Below the pieces are notes generated by a model that worked only from the letters and a program-made list of their open reading frames with translations, searched no databases and was not told the origin of the DNA. A stretch of 64,000 nucleotides of DNA. Origin: Vulcanimicrobiota bacterium (lineage in GTDB: Bacteria; Vulcanimicrobiota; Xenobia; Xenobiales; Xenobiaceae). The translations under genes and the position numbers were made by a program. Shown in pieces: positions 8,765 to 17,533 of the stretch; the first letter of the stretch is position 1; the number at the start of each line of letters is the position of its first letter. The stretch is from positions 307,171 to 371,170 of the forward strand of contig CALUQR010000002.1 of the NCBI GenBank assembly GCA_944322965.1, in the 5' to 3' direction.

Positions 8765-9898
8765 CTAATGTTGGGCCAGAGCCTCCTGGAAGAGCTCTAA
8801 GTAGCGCTTAGCGCACAGGCTGGGACTAAACTTCTGGGCCCGCTCTAAACCGGCCCGCTTATGGCGCTCCACTTCGCTAGCAAAGGCCGGTTGGGCTAAG
8901 ATCTGGTCGAGTTTTATGGCCAAATCCTCTATATCGTTCTCTTGATAGTAGAAGGGCGCCGTGCCGCCTCCCACCTCTTGGAGCACCTTCGTAGAATTAC
9001 AGACGGTAGGGGTAGCGCAAGCTAAGGCTTCGATTAAGGGCAGGAAGAAGGTCTCGTGGGTGGAGACGGCCGCAAAACAGGAGGCGTAGGAGTAGGCTTT
9101 GATCATCTCCTCTAAGTCTAAGTTTCCGCGCCAGATGAGGCGCTCCGCTCCGCCCACTTGGGGCAAGAGATCGAGCACCTTCTGCCAGTAAGGGGGATAG
9201 GCGGGCTTCCAGAGGCGCTGCCACCAAGGGCGCGGCCCTCGAGGCAAGATACCGGCTACCATCACCCGATACTCTTTTAGGTGGGGCAGCTTCTCTAAAG
9301 CCTGGAGCAACCCGTAGAGATTCTTGCGCTCCTCCTGGGGATCGCCCACAAAGAGGAGATAAGGCTTCCCCTGACTGTAAGTCTGGCGATAATTTTCGGC
9401 TCCCTCGGCGGGGGCTAAAGCTTGCGACTGGGAGGGGGTTAAGAATTTAGGGCTGATGGCGTTGTGGCAGGTGACCACCTTATGTTGGGGATCACCCAGC
9501 CGGGATTGGACTAGGTGGCATTCCGTATCGGAGACGACGGCAATCTTCTCTATTTGAGGATAGAGAGCGGACCAGTTGCGGTAGCGGGGCGGCCATTTGC
9601 CTAGAAATTCTAAACTCTCGTGGACGGTCAAGACCTTAGCGCAGGGGAGAGGGACGTCGATCCTATTCCAGGGATACCAGGCTACCTCCAAGTCGCTAGG
9701 GGCTTCCTTAAAAGTTGTGACCGGTCCCAAGGCGCCCACCTCCTGGCGGATAGCCGGGAGCGCCTTCGCTTTGCAGGTTAGAAAGTGGAGCTGATGGCCG
9801 CTCTCTAGGGCTTGGAAGCCCTGTAAGAAGTTGCGCACTACCATCCCCATGCCGCGCTTATCGCGGGGCAACCAGGTGGCGTCTATACCGATCTTCAT
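8765..9898 (-). CDS. GT4-type glycosyltransferase
   Basis: A 377-residue GT-B enzyme. The N-terminus MKIGIDATWLPRDKRGMG is the usual opening of GT4 proteins that process envelope sugars. LLFVGDPQEERKNLYGLLQAL is the donor-domain start, and the sugar-nucleotide motif appears as STHETFFLPLIEALACATPTV (the EX7E region). The longer frame upstream was rejected: the ATG at 9898 opens the conserved domain and overlaps the previous stop as ATGA. No membrane spans. It lies 71 bases before hldE, so a role in LPS core or another surface glycan is likely; donor and acceptor are unknown. Confidence 0.85.
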   Translation of the reverse strand: MKIGIDATWLPRDKRGMGMVVRNFLQGFQALESGHQLHFLTCKAKALPAIRQEVGALGPVTTFKEAPSDLEVAWYPWNRIDVPLPCAKVLTVHESLEFLGKWPPRYRNWSALYPQIEKIAVVSDTECHLVQSRLGDPQHKVVTCHNAISPKFLTPSQSQALAPAEGAENYRQTYSQGKPYLLFVGDPQEERKNLYGLLQALEKLPHLKEYRVMVAGILPRGPRPWWQRLWKPAYPPYWQKVLDLLPQVGGAERLIWRGNLDLEEMIKAYSYASCFAAVSTHETFFLPLIEALACATPTVCNSTKVLQEVGGGTAPFYYQENDIEDLAIKLDQILAQPAFASEVERHKRAGLERAQKFSPSLCAKRYLELFQEALAQH

Positions 9899-10299
9899 AA
9901 CTCTTTTTCTCCAGCCGTGGGGGTGGGGGGCTCCTCTTCTAAGCGGGGAGGCCAATAGTGGAGGAGAGCGGCCAACCCTATCCAGGAGAGGAGGGTGGCG
10001 GCGCTCAGGTAGTAACCCGGTTGGGTAGAGGCTAAGCCCAAGAGGAGGAGCGAGGCGGGCACGTAGAGGTAGATATAACCTCTAGCTACGGCGCGGCCCG
10101 CTAGCCAGGTAGCTATTAAGAGCCCCGCCCCCATGCTGCCCGCCTTGAGCAGGTGGGGATGGCTGAGCTCTAAGCCGGTGCGGTAGAGGTCTAAGGGATT
10201 CTGTAAAAAGGACCACAGGAAGATGGAGGTCAAAAGGGCGCTCCCCAAGGCTACGAAGTGGACCAACCCCGAGCGCCAGATAGCTTGGCTCCAGATCAT
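9895..10299 (-). CDS. Small multi-span membrane protein of unknown function
   Basis: 134 residues with three or four hydrophobic segments (about 14-32, 55-68, 76-92, 97-115) and a polar, Pro/Glu-rich C-terminal tail. No family was recognised. Both ends overlap neighbours by the 4-base ATGA arrangement: its ATG overlaps the stop of the HD-protein gene and its TGA overlaps the glycosyltransferase start. Translational coupling with the glycosyltransferase is therefore likely, and it may help anchor or supply that enzyme; this is inference. Confidence 0.75.
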   Translation of the reverse strand: MIWSQAIWRSGLVHFVALGSALLTSIFLWSFLQNPLDLYRTGLELSHPHLLKAGSMGAGLLIATWLAGRAVARGYIYLYVPASLLLLGLASTQPGYYLSAATLLSWIGLAALLHYWPPRLEEEPPTPTAGEKEL

Positions 10300-10871
10300 G
10301 GGACCTCCGAACCTAAAGCTTCTAAATGGCGGCTAAGGAGAACCATTAATTCCTCTATCTCTCTCCCAGCGGGGAACTTTTTTAAGGCTTCTAAGCGGCG
10401 GCGGGCGGATTCTATAAATTCGCCCAGCTCTAAGTGGGGGTAGGCCCGGGCGTAAGCTAAGGCCTGGAGGGCCATATCGAGCTTATCTAGGGCCTGCACT
10501 AAGCGAGCTTCCGCCGTCTGGGCGGCCTGGTACTCCTCTAAACGCTCGCGCCACTCATTACCTTTAGCTAAGGGGGCTGCCAACCGGCCCAAAGCCTCCG
10601 CTTCCGCCCTCTCTTTGGCGGCTGGAGTTACGGGATCGTAGGGGGTCAAATCGCCCACCCGACATTCGGCCAAGTCGTGTAAGAGGGCCAACTCTAAGAC
10701 CCGCTGGCGGTCTAGTTGAGGGGGGCAGAAATTTAAGCCCAGCCAGGCTACCCCCCAACTGTGAGCGGCTACGCTCTCAGGTTGAGGGACCCCGGCGCGC
10801 ACCCAGCCGCTGCGGGACAAGGCTTTTAACTTTAAGGCCTCCAGATAGACCTCTAAGCGTTCTGCTAACAT
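10296..10871 (-). CDS. HD-domain phosphohydrolase (YfbR/HDDC2-like)
   Basis: 191 residues with the HD_3 layout of 5'-deoxynucleotidases: RSGWVRAGVPQPESVAAHSW supplies the first His, LALLHDLAECRVGDL is the HD motif with the second metal ligands, and the distal Asp is in LVQALDKLDMALQALAY. YfbR/HDDC2 enzymes dephosphorylate deoxynucleoside monophosphates. It starts 1 base after the SDR stop and overlaps the next gene by ATGA. Its presence in a sugar operon is probably coincidental or housekeeping. Confidence 0.85.
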   Translation of the reverse strand: MLAERLEVYLEALKLKALSRSGWVRAGVPQPESVAAHSWGVAWLGLNFCPPQLDRQRVLELALLHDLAECRVGDLTPYDPVTPAAKERAEAEALGRLAAPLAKGNEWRERLEEYQAAQTAEARLVQALDKLDMALQALAYARAYPHLELGEFIESARRRLEALKKFPAGREIEELMVLLSRHLEALGSEVP

Positions 10872-10872
10872 T

Positions 10873-11697
10873 TCAAGTCGTTAAAGCCCGCACCGCCAGT
10901 TCGAAGGCCCAGTCGGGGAGGTACTTTTTGAGTATGAGCATGAGCTTAGCGTCTAAGGGGGCCGCGTAGCGAGCTTTAGGATACTTAGATTCTAAGGCCC
11001 GCACGATGACGCGAGCGATAGTCTCCGGGGTACTAGACCAGGGGCTAGCGTACATCCAGCGGAAGAATTTTAAGGTGCGCTGGCAGACCCCAGCGTAAGG
11101 GCCGGAGCCGGAGTAGCGCTGCAGGGAGTCTAAGGCCAGATCGGACCATTGGGAGCGGATAATCCCCGGCTCAATGAGAGAGACCTTAATATTTTGCCCT
11201 TTAAGCTCCAGGCGCAGAGAGTCGCTCAGCCCCTCCAGAGCGTGTTTAGAGGCGAAGTACCAGCCCCCTAAGGGGGCGTAGATCTGTCCGGCCACCGAGG
11301 AGAGGTTGACGATGCGCCCCCCGCCCTGCTGGCGCATGAGGGGCAGGACCTCTTGGATTAAACCGGCTACCGCCAAGAGGTTGACCTCCAGTTGGCGGCG
11401 GGCCTCCTCTAAGGGGACCTCCTCGAGGGAGCCAAAGGAACCATAACCGGCATTATTGACTAGGGCCTCTAGGCGCCCTTCCTCTTGGCGAATGCGCTCT
11501 ATAGCCGCTTGGCGGGCCAAACTTTGGGTGACGTCTAAGACGACCGGGCGCACCCCCTGGGGGGCCAATTCTTCTAACAGGCTAGAGCGGCGCGCGGCCC
11601 CGTAGACGATCCAGCCCCGCTTACTCAAAGCTAAGGCGGTGGCTCGCCCGATCCCGGCCGAGGCGCCGGTCACTAAAGCTACTCTCTTGCGGTCCAT
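10873..11697 (-). CDS. Short-chain dehydrogenase/reductase
   Basis: A classical SDR of about 274 residues: TGASAGIG cofactor loop, NNAGYGSFG, catalytic Ser in LSSVAGQ and YFASK as the YxxxK pair, then EPGIIRS. The arginines after the glycine loop (AARRSS) suggest NADP(H). A 35-residue upstream extension is possible, but the ATG at 11697 opens the Rossmann fold directly and has AGAGGG about 7 bases upstream. First gene of the minus-strand run to the HD protein, membrane protein and glycosyltransferase. The substrate is unknown. Confidence 0.85.
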   Translation of the reverse strand: MDRKRVALVTGASAGIGRATALALSKRGWIVYGAARRSSLLEELAPQGVRPVVLDVTQSLARQAAIERIRQEEGRLEALVNNAGYGSFGSLEEVPLEEARRQLEVNLLAVAGLIQEVLPLMRQQGGGRIVNLSSVAGQIYAPLGGWYFASKHALEGLSDSLRLELKGQNIKVSLIEPGIIRSQWSDLALDSLQRYSGSGPYAGVCQRTLKFFRWMYASPWSSTPETIARVIVRALESKYPKARYAAPLDAKLMLILKKYLPDWAFELAVRALTT

Positions 11698-11847
11698 AAC
11701 GGGCCCTCTTTTCCCCGTAGCTAGGGGCTCTCCCTGCCCCATCAGGGGCCTTAAAGAGGAGTCCATACTTCTGCCCCCTAGAGGAGAGGATTCCCTTAGC
11801 AACTGTCTAAGCTGGAAGGGAGTTTAAAAGTCATGGAGGAGGCTAAC

Positions 11848-13521
11848 ATGTCTGAGAATCAGGGATACGTTCCGCCTACGGTCTCTCCCGTCTGTAATAT
11901 GCTCTTAGATCGTCTGGAGAGGGCCTACGCCGGCGAGATCGACGTCAAATCTTTGGCCTTAATCGCCGTGGAACAGTTGGCGTTGACCGACAAGACGCGC
12001 AATGAGATGTTAGCTAAATTGGAAGCGCCGACTACGGCCGTCTTGAAGGTCGATCCTCAGATCGTGGAGAGCGTGCGCGAGTCTTTAGATACCTACTCGC
12101 AGCTCTTGCGCGATATTCTCAGCTACATTGAGACGGGGGACGAGTCCCTCTATCAGACGGCGGTGGAGGGGCTTTTAGAGTTAGGCTCCTGCGGGCGGCT
12201 CATCTTCGAAGGTTATACCCCCCAAGAGGGCGAGATGGGGCCTACCCCCATGCCGATGCTCAACGTCTTAGTCCACGTCTGCGAGGGCTATACCCAAGGT
12301 TATTTCCGGCGTGAAGCTATCGAGCGCACCATTACTAATATCGCCCTCAACTCCCGCTTGGCGGCCAGCGAATTGGAACAGAACGAAGAGGCCGACCTCT
12401 ACCTGCGCGACACCTTGGTGCGCATCTATTGCGACTTCGCCGAAGCGGTGGAGGAGCTGCGCCAATACTTAGACCAGGGCCAAGAGGCCACCCGTCCCCA
12501 GTTGCAAGCTATCGCCGACGCCGGTAAAGCTTTGCGCGACGGCATCGAGAACTTTACGGCCAGTATGGCTACCCGCGGGCCCAGCAAGATGGCTCAGGCC
12601 AACCTGATTCTCAATATCGCCAAGAGTTGGCGCAGCGGTCGTTTAGCTCCCGAGGCCTTTATGCGCTCTCTGGAGCAGTTCCGCAGCAACGTAGACGATC
12701 TCTGGCGCGAGGTGGAGTCGCTGGGCGCCATCCCCGTGGAGTGCCCGGAGATCGCCGAGCAGTTAATTACTTGCCGCGAGGCCTTCGAAGATCATTTCCG
12801 CGCTATCGACATGTTTGCAGCCACTTTGGCCGGTCAGGAGGATCTCTTCGACCAGGCCAGCGAGCTCTTAGTCCAGGCGGCCGACGCCCTTTATGACAGT
12901 AAGGAGCGCTTCGACAATATTGGCGAGCAGAGTTCTAAGGTCTACTGTGTGCGCTGCGGCGCCCCCAACGATGCCGGCAGCCGGGCTTGTATCAGTTGCG
13001 GCGCCAAGATGCTCGACGCCGCGGCGGCCAGCGGGACCAGTTCCACTTCTACCATGTCCTTCCAAGAGGACGGCGGCCAGCCCCAGTACGGCGGGGAGCT
13101 GGTGATGACTAAGAACTTACTGACCGTCTTTGAGACGGTCAATAAGGCGGCGGAAGGGCGCATCGATGTCGATGAGTATAACGCCGTCTTAGATTGGTTT
13201 AGCCATCTGGTAGAGGATAATATCTTGAGCTTACCGCCCAGCCCCGAGATGGACGGCTCCGGTTTAGAGGGCGAGGGAGCGGCCGAGCTCCACTCCCTGG
13301 AGTCTCAGTTGGTCAGCTACCGGGCGGAGATCGACGCCGGCGCCCAGGCCATGTTAGAGGCCGTAGAGCGCTTGCGCCTCTTTGCGGCGGACAATAACTC
13401 TATCAACTTGGTGGAGGGGGTGCGGGCTCTGCGCGACGCCTCCATTAGGGTCCAGCGGGCTACGCGCGGTATCGAAGAGGTGGTGGCCTCCTGTCGGGCT
13501 CAGGCCAATAATGCCACTTAA
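11848..13521 (+). CDS. Helical zinc-ribbon protein with internal repeats, unknown function
   Basis: About 557 mostly helical, acidic residues without signal peptide or membrane span. One zinc ribbon (CVRCGAPNDAGSRACISC, residues 367-384) splits the protein. Around it a segment of the type LxxxxxxYxxGxIxxxxFxxxL recurs: DRLERAYAGEIDVKSLAL, LVHVCEGYTQGYFRREAIE, ILNIAKSWRSGRLAPEAF and VNKAAEGRIDVDEYNAVL, suggesting four diverged copies of a helical module. The start at 11848 is chosen because GGAGGAGG lies 5 bases upstream; an ATG at 11833 sits before that site. It is divergent from the SDR gene. The family was not recognised. Confidence 0.8.
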   Translation: MSENQGYVPPTVSPVCNMLLDRLERAYAGEIDVKSLALIAVEQLALTDKTRNEMLAKLEAPTTAVLKVDPQIVESVRESLDTYSQLLRDILSYIETGDESLYQTAVEGLLELGSCGRLIFEGYTPQEGEMGPTPMPMLNVLVHVCEGYTQGYFRREAIERTITNIALNSRLAASELEQNEEADLYLRDTLVRIYCDFAEAVEELRQYLDQGQEATRPQLQAIADAGKALRDGIENFTASMATRGPSKMAQANLILNIAKSWRSGRLAPEAFMRSLEQFRSNVDDLWREVESLGAIPVECPEIAEQLITCREAFEDHFRAIDMFAATLAGQEDLFDQASELLVQAADALYDSKERFDNIGEQSSKVYCVRCGAPNDAGSRACISCGAKMLDAAAASGTSSTSTMSFQEDGGQPQYGGELVMTKNLLTVFETVNKAAEGRIDVDEYNAVLDWFSHLVEDNILSLPPSPEMDGSGLEGEGAAELHSLESQLVSYRAEIDAGAQAMLEAVERLRLFAADNNSINLVEGVRALRDASIRVQRATRGIEEVVASCRAQANNAT

Positions 13522-13522
13522 G

Positions 13523-13756
13523 ATGGGAAGCTCTGAACGTGCGCCCTCAAAAGGGCGCCTCACCTTGGGTCAGTTTTTGAAGCTGGTGGGAGCCTGCGCC
13601 ACCGGAGGGGAAGCCAAGCTCTCTATCCAGGAGGGGATGGTCCAACTTAACGGTCAAGTCTGTACCCAGCGGGGCCGCGCTCTGCAACCTGGGGACCTAG
13701 TCGCTTATAGGGGCCGCACCTACCGGGTGGCCCTCGATGAACAGTATGGAAATTGA
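13523..13756 (+). CDS. S4-domain RNA-binding protein (YbcJ/YaaA-like)
   Basis: About 77 residues forming a single S4 fold: LGQFLKLVGACATGGEAK, then VQLNGQVCTQRGRALQPGD and a final VAYRGRTYRV strand. Small S4 proteins of this kind bind structured RNA, often rRNA or stalled ribosomes. The ATG lies 1 base past the upstream stop; another ATG at 13511 is possible and neither has a clear Shine-Dalgarno, so re-initiation is likely. The 3' end overlaps the SpoU methyltransferase gene by 20 bases, which fits a shared role in RNA maturation. Confidence 0.85.
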   Translation: MGSSERAPSKGRLTLGQFLKLVGACATGGEAKLSIQEGMVQLNGQVCTQRGRALQPGDLVAYRGRTYRVALDEQYGN

Positions 13757-14570
13757 ACTTTTAGGACGCCACAACCGTCTAGTTAAAGAGATTAAGCGCC
13801 TCTCTCAGTCCGCGATTAGGGATGAGCGAGGTCGCTTTTTAGTTGAGGGGCGGCGCGTAGTCCAAGAGTTGGCCCTCTCTCAAGTGGAGGTAGAGGAGCT
13901 GCTCTTAGGGGAGAGCCTCTTGCAAGCGGAGGGCGAGCCCCCCTGGTTAGAGGGCTTATGGAGACGCCAGCCCGAACTGCGCGTCTGGATGGTAGCCGAT
14001 TCCGTCTTGGAGTCGCTCTCTAATACCGCCACTAGTCAAGGCTTTTTGGCCGTAGCGCGGCGGCCGACGCTGGAGTTGGCCCAGTTCTTAAAGGCTAAGC
14101 GCCTCTTAGTCTTAAGTCAGATCCAGGATCCTGGCAATGTGGGGACCCTCCTGCGCTCCGGCTTAGCTTTGGGGATCGAGGGGGCGCTCCTCTGTGGAGG
14201 AGCCGATCCTTATAACCCCAAAGTAGTGCGGGCTGCGGCCGGGGCCGTCTTCCATCTCCCTCTCTATCGCTTTAGGGAGGAGGAGCTAGCCAGTTGGAGC
14301 CGCCGCCTGGAGGCGGAGGGTTTTACCATCTTGACGGCCGAAGCCCATGGCGGGCGTTCCCTCATTGGGATTGAGCCCCCCAGGTCTTGGGCTTTAGTCT
14401 TAGGGGCGGAGGTCAAAGGGGTAGATAGCGCTTGGCAGTCCCAGGCCCATTGGCCGCTCCACATCCCCTTAGCTCCCCAGAGCGAGTCGCTCAACGTGGC
14501 GGCGGCGGGGGCTATTATTATGTACGAATTAGCTCGTGCGGGGGCGACCCGGGGCGGAGTAGAGAGTTAG
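13737..14570 (+). CDS. SpoU/TrmH-family rRNA methyltransferase
   Basis: 277 residues: an N-terminal substrate-binding domain (LVKEIKRLSQSAIRDERGRF, FLVEGRRVVQEL) and a SPOUT trefoil-knot domain with IQDPGNVGTLLRS, NPKVVRAAAGA, LVLGAEVKGVD and PLAPQSESLNVAAAGAI. The knot motifs are those of RlmB/TsnR-type 2'-O-ribose methyltransferases of 23S rRNA. The glycine-rich motif 2 is slightly unusual (GAEVKGVD for the common GNEGxGL). It overlaps the S4 gene; a second ATG at 13746 is also usable. The exact rRNA position cannot be told. Confidence 0.9.
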   Translation: MNSMEIELLGRHNRLVKEIKRLSQSAIRDERGRFLVEGRRVVQELALSQVEVEELLLGESLLQAEGEPPWLEGLWRRQPELRVWMVADSVLESLSNTATSQGFLAVARRPTLELAQFLKAKRLLVLSQIQDPGNVGTLLRSGLALGIEGALLCGGADPYNPKVVRAAAGAVFHLPLYRFREEELASWSRRLEAEGFTILTAEAHGGRSLIGIEPPRSWALVLGAEVKGVDSAWQSQAHWPLHIPLAPQSESLNVAAAGAIIMYELARAGATRGGVES

Positions 14571-14582
14571 AGGAGAGTAGCT

Positions 14583-15380
14583 TTGCGAAGTAAGTTTTGG
14601 ATCTGGGTACTCCTCTCCATCTGGATCGGGCTCCTGGGGAGCTTAGAGGTTCAGGCCGCCGCGGGCGACCCCCAGCTCGAGCGGACGCTCCAGCTCAGTT
14701 CTGATCGCGGCGATTACGACGAGGACCAGAAATTAGTGCGCCTTATTGGCAACGTCAAGCTAACTTACGGGGACGTCGTCATGTACTCTTCCTTCGCTAA
14801 ATACCATACCGACACCCAGATCGCCGAATTCCAGGGCGAAATTCGCTTAGAGCAGCCGGGGACTACTATGACCGCCCAGGGGTTGCGCGTCTATTACGCC
14901 CAAAAGCGAGCCGTCTTGCGCGGCCAGGTGCGGGTAGTGAGCGAGCGTTTGCCGGGTACTAAGGAGAAGGCCGAGGGACCGAGCGTACCCGCCTACTTAG
15001 AGGCCCAAGAGTTGGAGTATTACTGGGAGAAGGGTTTGGGCCAGGCCCAGGGGCAGATCAAGTTCCGCCAGGGCGAGAAGCGCCTCTTTGCCGATCGGGC
15101 TACTTACGATCGCCAAGCTAATAAGGTCGAACTCTTAGATAATGTGCGCTTAGAGCGGGGCCAGGGCGACTGGCTAGCTAGCAATAAGGTGAGCGTCGAT
15201 CTGACGACTAACGATATTGAAGCTAGCGGCCAAGTTATGGGCCGCTTCGTAGTCGGTAAGCCGGAGGAGGAGAGTAAAGGGCAGGCCGCCTGGCCCAGCG
15301 CCAGAGCCTTAGAGCCGAACTCGGCCCCCGCCCCCCAGACGGTCGAACGCTGGGACCCGCTCCTCTATCCCAATCTCTAA
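14583..15380 (+). CDS. LptA/OstA-like periplasmic protein
   Basis: 265 residues: a signal peptide (hydrophobic 5-19, cleavage near VQAAA) and a beta-rich body with repeated OstA-type strands (LVRLIGNVKLTYGDVVMYSS, AEFQGEIRLEQPGTTMTAQG, VELLDNVRLERGQGDWLAS). LptA-type proteins form the periplasmic bridge for LPS; two OstA blocks may be present here. The start is TTG with GGAGAG about 7 bases upstream. It fits with hldE and the LpxB-like gene in pointing to LPS-like glycolipid. Residues after about 235 are Pro/Ala-rich and not conserved. Confidence 0.8.
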   Translation: MRSKFWIWVLLSIWIGLLGSLEVQAAAGDPQLERTLQLSSDRGDYDEDQKLVRLIGNVKLTYGDVVMYSSFAKYHTDTQIAEFQGEIRLEQPGTTMTAQGLRVYYAQKRAVLRGQVRVVSERLPGTKEKAEGPSVPAYLEAQELEYYWEKGLGQAQGQIKFRQGEKRLFADRATYDRQANKVELLDNVRLERGQGDWLASNKVSVDLTTNDIEASGQVMGRFVVGKPEEESKGQAAWPSARALEPNSAPAPQTVERWDPLLYPNL

Positions 15381-15400
15381 AGCTAGAACCGAGTTAGAAG

Positions 15401-17518
15401 ATGAAGAGATTTTTTACGTATACGACGATAGCCGCTACTCTGACCCTCTGGGCGGGCGCCGCCCAGGCGGCTCCCAGCGGAGAGGTCGTCCCGCCCCATC
15501 CGGTCCAGACTATCCAACAATTCTTACAGCGCGAAGAACTCCAAGAGGAGCGGGAGCGCCAGGCCCAATTGGAGGCCGAACGCCAGGCCCAGGCGGAGCG
15601 GGAGCGCCAAGCCCAATTGGAGGCCGAGCGTCAGGCTCAGGCGGAGCGGGAGCGTCAGGCCCAATTAGAGGCTGAGCGTCAGGCCCAGGCGGAGCGGGAG
15701 CGCCAGGCCCAATTGGAGGCTGAACGCCAAGCCCAGGAGGCGGCCGAGTCTACGGAGGAGGCTCCAGAGGCGGAGAGCGCCCCCACCTTGACGGCCGCCC
15801 CCTCTGAACCTGCGCAGCCTTTACAGATCGGCAGTCCCTTACCGGAGCCGCCCGCCCTCCAGGAAAAGCCCGCCCTGAAAGTCGCTTTAGCTAGCGGCCA
15901 AGAGGGGGAGTTGTGGACGATGTACGCCCGTTTAGGCCGGACGGGGAGCCAAGGGGACGCCCAGTTGCGCCAGAGCTTAGAGCGTTTAAGTCAGGACCAT
16001 CCCGCCGCTCATGAAGATCTCTACCTGCGGGCCTGGCGGGCGCGCATAGCCGCTAAAGGGGCCTTAGCTTTTAAAAATGATTCTTCCCTCTCCCAGAGCT
16101 TAGCGGCCGCCGCCCAGCGCGACTTACAATTTATTGGACCCTGGTTAGAGCGCTATAAGGAGATGGTCACTATCCACGGCTACCGGGAGCCCGCCTGGAT
16201 AGGCGGGCGGGTAGACGCCGCCTCCCAAGCCGTCTTGGCCCTCTGCGACTTACAGGCCCTCCACCCCCAGGCCGGGCGGCTGGAGTCTATTCGCCGCTTA
16301 GCGGAGGGGATTAGCCTCTGTCTGCAGCCCCAATCTCAGCTCTATCCCTTCGGGGCCCACTTCTCTTACGTTACGGCCGAAGGTAAGCCGCGCACCTATC
16401 CCGTGCCCGGTAAGGGCGAGTTAGTAGCGGGAGCCGCCCTCTTCCCCCAGCGCCAGTACGCGGCCTTAGCTTTAGTGACCGCCAGCCAGTTGCTGGGCGA
16501 GGAGGACTTTTTAGAGTCGGCGGAGTCGGAAGGGTGCAACTTCTTCGCCAAATTGGCGCTTAGCGGCAATATCCCTTACTCGTTCGCCCCCCGCCCCGAG
16601 CGCGAAATTACCTCTCTCTGGGGGGTCGTGGCCGCCGTGGAGAATCTCTTAGCTCTTAAAAAGGCGACGGGCAAGGAGCTCTACGCCATCTTGGCCGGGT
16701 GCGCGGCTATCGATCTGGGCCAGTTGCCTACCTCTAGCCAAGTTAAGGAAGCCCAGGCCCTAGTTAGCGACCTCTTAGCTAATCAAGGGGCCGCCCAGTG
16801 GTTGGAGGCTAAAGATCTCTGCTTGCCCTTCCGGGGTACGGTCATCGAATTAGAGGATGGCAAAGCGGTCCAGAAGGCTTTCGACACCGAGCCTTTAGAG
16901 TATCCGGGCGGGACCCCGGGCCACTTTGCAGTAGTGGGCCGCGACAATATGTTCTGGATGCGCTTTGACGTGCCCCGAGACGATCCTTACTACTTCTACC
17001 TCAGTTTCCTCAATAGCAATTTTACGGGCGGTTTAGTCTCCGTCTTGGTGCGTATCGACGGCGATCAGATCTTTAAGGTCAACCTGGGGGGAGCTACGGA
17101 CGACCCCTTCGTCGATTGTAAGTTCGTCGATGGGCCGCGCCAATTGCGCCAAGGTCCGCACTCGGTGGGGGTGAGATTTGCCGGCCTCTTAATGAAGAGT
17201 CCCGCTATCTTAGACTCTATCTCTATTGAACCGGCCGTAGGTAGGCGTTGGGTCCGTCTGCGCGACGGGCGCTCTCTCTTAGTCATGCACTCTATTGCCG
17301 ATCGCACGGTGCAGACCAGGATGCAGGAGTTAGAGGGGCCTCAGGGGACCCCGCCCCGCTGGACCCTCTTAGACCGGGCCGGTCAACCTACGCCCAAAGA
17401 GCTCAAAGTCGATAAGCGCAAGCGCACCTGGCTGGACATCCCGCCCGGGGGGACGGTCATCTTAGAGTGGCAGCCGGGGGTAGAGATTCCCAATCTGCCG
17501 GCGGATACGGGCGCCTAG
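15401..17518 (+). CDS. Secreted coiled-coil-repeat protein with C-terminal beta domain
   Basis: 705 residues with a signal peptide (cleavage near AAQA/APSG). Residues about 49-115 are four copies of a 16-residue unit (RERQAQLEAERQAQAE), a charged single helix or coiled coil like the TolA stalk. A disordered linker follows, then helical repeats (about 165-460) resembling an alpha/alpha toroid, and a beta-sandwich-like C-terminal region (about 480-640). In TolA such stalks span the periplasm; no catalytic residues could be assigned. The gene lies 20 bases after the LptA-like gene and 15 before murQ, so a cell-envelope role is likely. Confidence 0.75.
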   Translation: MKRFFTYTTIAATLTLWAGAAQAAPSGEVVPPHPVQTIQQFLQREELQEERERQAQLEAERQAQAERERQAQLEAERQAQAERERQAQLEAERQAQAERERQAQLEAERQAQEAAESTEEAPEAESAPTLTAAPSEPAQPLQIGSPLPEPPALQEKPALKVALASGQEGELWTMYARLGRTGSQGDAQLRQSLERLSQDHPAAHEDLYLRAWRARIAAKGALAFKNDSSLSQSLAAAAQRDLQFIGPWLERYKEMVTIHGYREPAWIGGRVDAASQAVLALCDLQALHPQAGRLESIRRLAEGISLCLQPQSQLYPFGAHFSYVTAEGKPRTYPVPGKGELVAGAALFPQRQYAALALVTASQLLGEEDFLESAESEGCNFFAKLALSGNIPYSFAPRPEREITSLWGVVAAVENLLALKKATGKELYAILAGCAAIDLGQLPTSSQVKEAQALVSDLLANQGAAQWLEAKDLCLPFRGTVIELEDGKAVQKAFDTEPLEYPGGTPGHFAVVGRDNMFWMRFDVPRDDPYYFYLSFLNSNFTGGLVSVLVRIDGDQIFKVNLGGATDDPFVDCKFVDGPRQLRQGPHSVGVRFAGLLMKSPAILDSISIEPAVGRRWVRLRDGRSLLVMHSIADRTVQTRMQELEGPQGTPPRWTLLDRAGQPTPKELKVDKRKRTWLDIPPGGTVILEWQPGVEIPNLPADTGA
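15551..15742 (+). repeat. Four tandem 48-base coding repeats
   Basis: CGGGAGCGCC recurs at 15551, 15599 and 15647 with a period of exactly 48 bases, and a fourth unit starts at 15695. The units encode the 16-residue ERQAQLEAERQAQAER-type helix. They differ by a few synonymous changes and the reading frame is kept, so copy number could vary between strains without a frameshift. Confidence 0.9.
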
Positions 17519-17533
17519 GGAGGAGTGGAGAGT

